Source: Pseudomonadota bacterium (lineage in GTDB: Bacteria; Pseudomonadota; Gammaproteobacteria; Burkholderiales; Burkholderiaceae_C). Taken from it: a stretch of 7,000 nt of DNA. Where the stretch lies: positions 1 to 7,000 of the forward strand of contig JAEYPG010000437.1 of NCBI GenBank assembly GCA_023410975.1. Direction: 5' to 3'. Under the pieces are notes generated by a model. The model was not told where the DNA came from. It saw nothing but the letters and a program-made list of their open reading frames with translations, and ran no database searches. The translations under genes and the position numbers were made by a program. Shown piece by piece: positions 6,194 to 7,000 of the stretch. How positions within the stretch are numbered: position 1 is the first letter of the stretch; every line of letters starts with the position of its first letter.

Positions 6194-6721
6194 ATGAACA
6201 ACGCCTCATTGAGTCCCTTCGGTGAACACTCGCTGACCCTGGTGGCCGGTGTCTTCGACGACGTGGAAAGCGCCGAGCAGGCCGCCGCCTCGCTGCGCCA
6301 GGCCCCGGGCCTGCACACCACCGTCATCCATCCCGGCGACCGGCGCATCGGGCGCAAGCTCGAACCGGAGCAGCGGGGCATCTGGCGCACGCTGTTGCGC
6401 AGTCATGCGCTGTTCATGCCTGCCGGCGCGCTGCTGGGCGTGGCCGTCGCGCTGGCGATGGCCGCGGCGGACATCCGCGCGGTGGCCGACTCGCCCTATT
6501 TCGCCATGGGTTTCCTCGGGATGATGGGCGCCTTCTTCGGCGGCCTGTTCGCCGGGCTGCTGACGCTGCGCCCGGACCATGCCATCGTCATCCGCAAGGT
6601 GCGCGCGGCCCTGGCGCGCGGCGCCCACGCGGTGGTGGTGCACCCGATGAACGAGATGAGGGCGCAGGCCGCCGTTGCCGCATTGCGCCGCGCCGGTGCC
6701 GAACCCCTGCGGTCGCTGTGA
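6194..6721 (+). CDS. Two-helix membrane protein of unknown function with flanking beta-alpha-beta segments
   Basis: I do not recognise a named family. The 175 residues read as a soluble segment 14-47 (strand LTLVAGVF, helix DDVESAEQAAASLRQ, strand HTTVIHP), two hydrophobic helices (about 72-92 and 102-125) joined by a short Asp/Arg-containing loop, and a second soluble segment 128-172 (strand-helix-strand, then AVVVHPMNEMRAQAAVAALRRAG). Both soluble parts contain a hydrophobic strand ending in His-Pro. The first half resembles the DxxSAExAxxxL style of small stress-protein domains, and the two halves could pack together on the cytoplasmic face; this is inference. ATG 6194 is preferred because the 12 codons back to ATG 6158 have low-GC third positions, though 6158 has an ACGGAG-like ribosome site 11 nt upstream and cannot be excluded (187 residues). 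It lies 25 nt before ppk2 and is probably co-transcribed with it. Confidence 0.7.
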   Translation: MNNASLSPFGEHSLTLVAGVFDDVESAEQAAASLRQAPGLHTTVIHPGDRRIGRKLEPEQRGIWRTLLRSHALFMPAGALLGVAVALAMAAADIRAVADSPYFAMGFLGMMGAFFGGLFAGLLTLRPDHAIVIRKVRAALARGAHAVVVHPMNEMRAQAAVAALRRAGAEPLRSL

Positions 6722-6750
6722 TGGCAACCACGCGGGAGCACCAGGCATGA
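6721..6750 (+). other. Nine-codon linking ORF between the membrane protein gene and ppk2
   Basis: ATG at 6721 shares its A with the preceding stop codon (TGATG), runs nine codons (MATTREHQA) and stops at 6748-6750, overlapping the ppk2 start as ATGA. It exactly fills the gap between the two genes and contains the ppk2 ribosome site. It could carry terminating ribosomes into ppk2, or be chance. Confidence 0.2.
6735..6738 (+). promoter_or_regulatory. Ribosome binding site of ppk2
   Basis: GGAG, within CGGGAG, lies 8 nt before the ATG at 6747 and fixes that start. Confidence 0.65.
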
Positions 6751-7000
6751 GCCGGTCCGACGACAAGCGCCTGAACGGCCTGGTGCACCGGGACCCCAAG
6801 GCCCGCTTCGACCTCTCCAAGGTCGATCCGTCCTCGAAACCTTTCTCCCAGGGCGACAAGGCGCAGGACAAGGCGGCGGTGGAAAAGCTCGCCGTGCGCC
6901 TGGACGAGCTGCAGAACCTGTTCTGGGCCGACCGCCGCTACAAGCTGCTGGTGGTTCTGCAGGGCACGGACGCCTCGGGCAAGGACGGCACGCTGCGCCA
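6747..7000 (+). CDS. ppk2: Polyphosphate kinase 2 family protein (3' truncated by window edge)
   Basis: First 84 codons of a PPK2-family enzyme, open at the window end. After a charged N-terminal region (including DKAAVEKLAVRLDELQNLFWADRRYK) comes the strand LLVVLQ and the PPK2 Walker A loop GTDASGKDGTLR, with Gly73, Lys79, Asp80 and Gly81. This GxDxxGKDG form is diagnostic of PPK2 rather than ordinary kinases. PPK2 enzymes are cytoplasmic and unrelated in fold to PPK1; they transfer phosphate between polyphosphate and nucleotides, usually in the direction of making NDP or NTP. The class (AMP-, ADP- or GDP-preferring) cannot be decided because Walker B and the lid lie beyond the window. The ATG is well supported by GGAG 8 nt upstream. 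The gene follows the membrane protein gene by 25 nt. Confidence 0.9.
   Translation, partial: MSRSDDKRLNGLVHRDPKARFDLSKVDPSSKPFSQGDKAQDKAAVEKLAVRLDELQNLFWADRRYKLLVVLQGTDASGKDGTLR

Overview
The window is very GC-rich, densely packed bacterial chromosome with strong G/C preference at third codon positions. Gene content and protein flavour (PhoR, PPK1, SixA, PPK2, TauE) point to a betaproteobacterium, most likely order Burkholderiales. The taxonomic call is an inference from style, not from a marker gene. No RNA gene, insertion sequence, CRISPR array or phage gene is visible.

Layout. (1) Positions 1-1194, plus strand: 3' part of a PAS-containing sensor histidine kinase, best read as the phosphate sensor PhoR; its start lies outside the window. 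(2) 1321-2304, plus: a TauE/SafE-type membrane exporter, preceded by an AT-richer gap with a LysR-type operator-like dyad (CTTAT-N11-ATAAG). (3) 2448-3215, minus: an OmpR/PhoB-type winged-helix regulator whose receiver domain lacks one of the usual acidic residues. (4) 3216-3464: a divergent control region holding two good Pho-box matches in opposite orientations, one facing each flanking gene. (5) 3465-5603, plus: polyphosphate kinase PPK1. (6) 5610-6074, plus: a SixA-type phosphohistidine phosphatase, 6 nt after ppk. (7) 6194-6721, plus: a 175-residue two-helix membrane protein of unknown function. (8) 6747-7000, plus: 5' end of a second, unrelated polyphosphate kinase of the PPK2 family, cut by the window edge.

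Reading the genes together, this is a phosphate-starvation and polyphosphate locus. PhoR would sense phosphate status and signal to PhoB, presumably encoded upstream of the window. PhoB~P would act at the two Pho boxes to induce both ppk and the atypical PhoB-like regulator. PPK1 makes polyphosphate from ATP, while PPK2 enzymes usually spend polyphosphate to phosphorylate nucleotides or run the reverse reaction, so both sides of polyphosphate turnover appear to lie within about 3.5 kb. The sulfur-related exporter gene is the odd member.

The most interesting points are the paired divergent Pho boxes, the PhoB-like regulator with a degenerate receiver under its own Pho box, a possibly leaderless ppk transcript, and the unknown membrane protein between sixA and ppk2. 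No wholly new system is evident.
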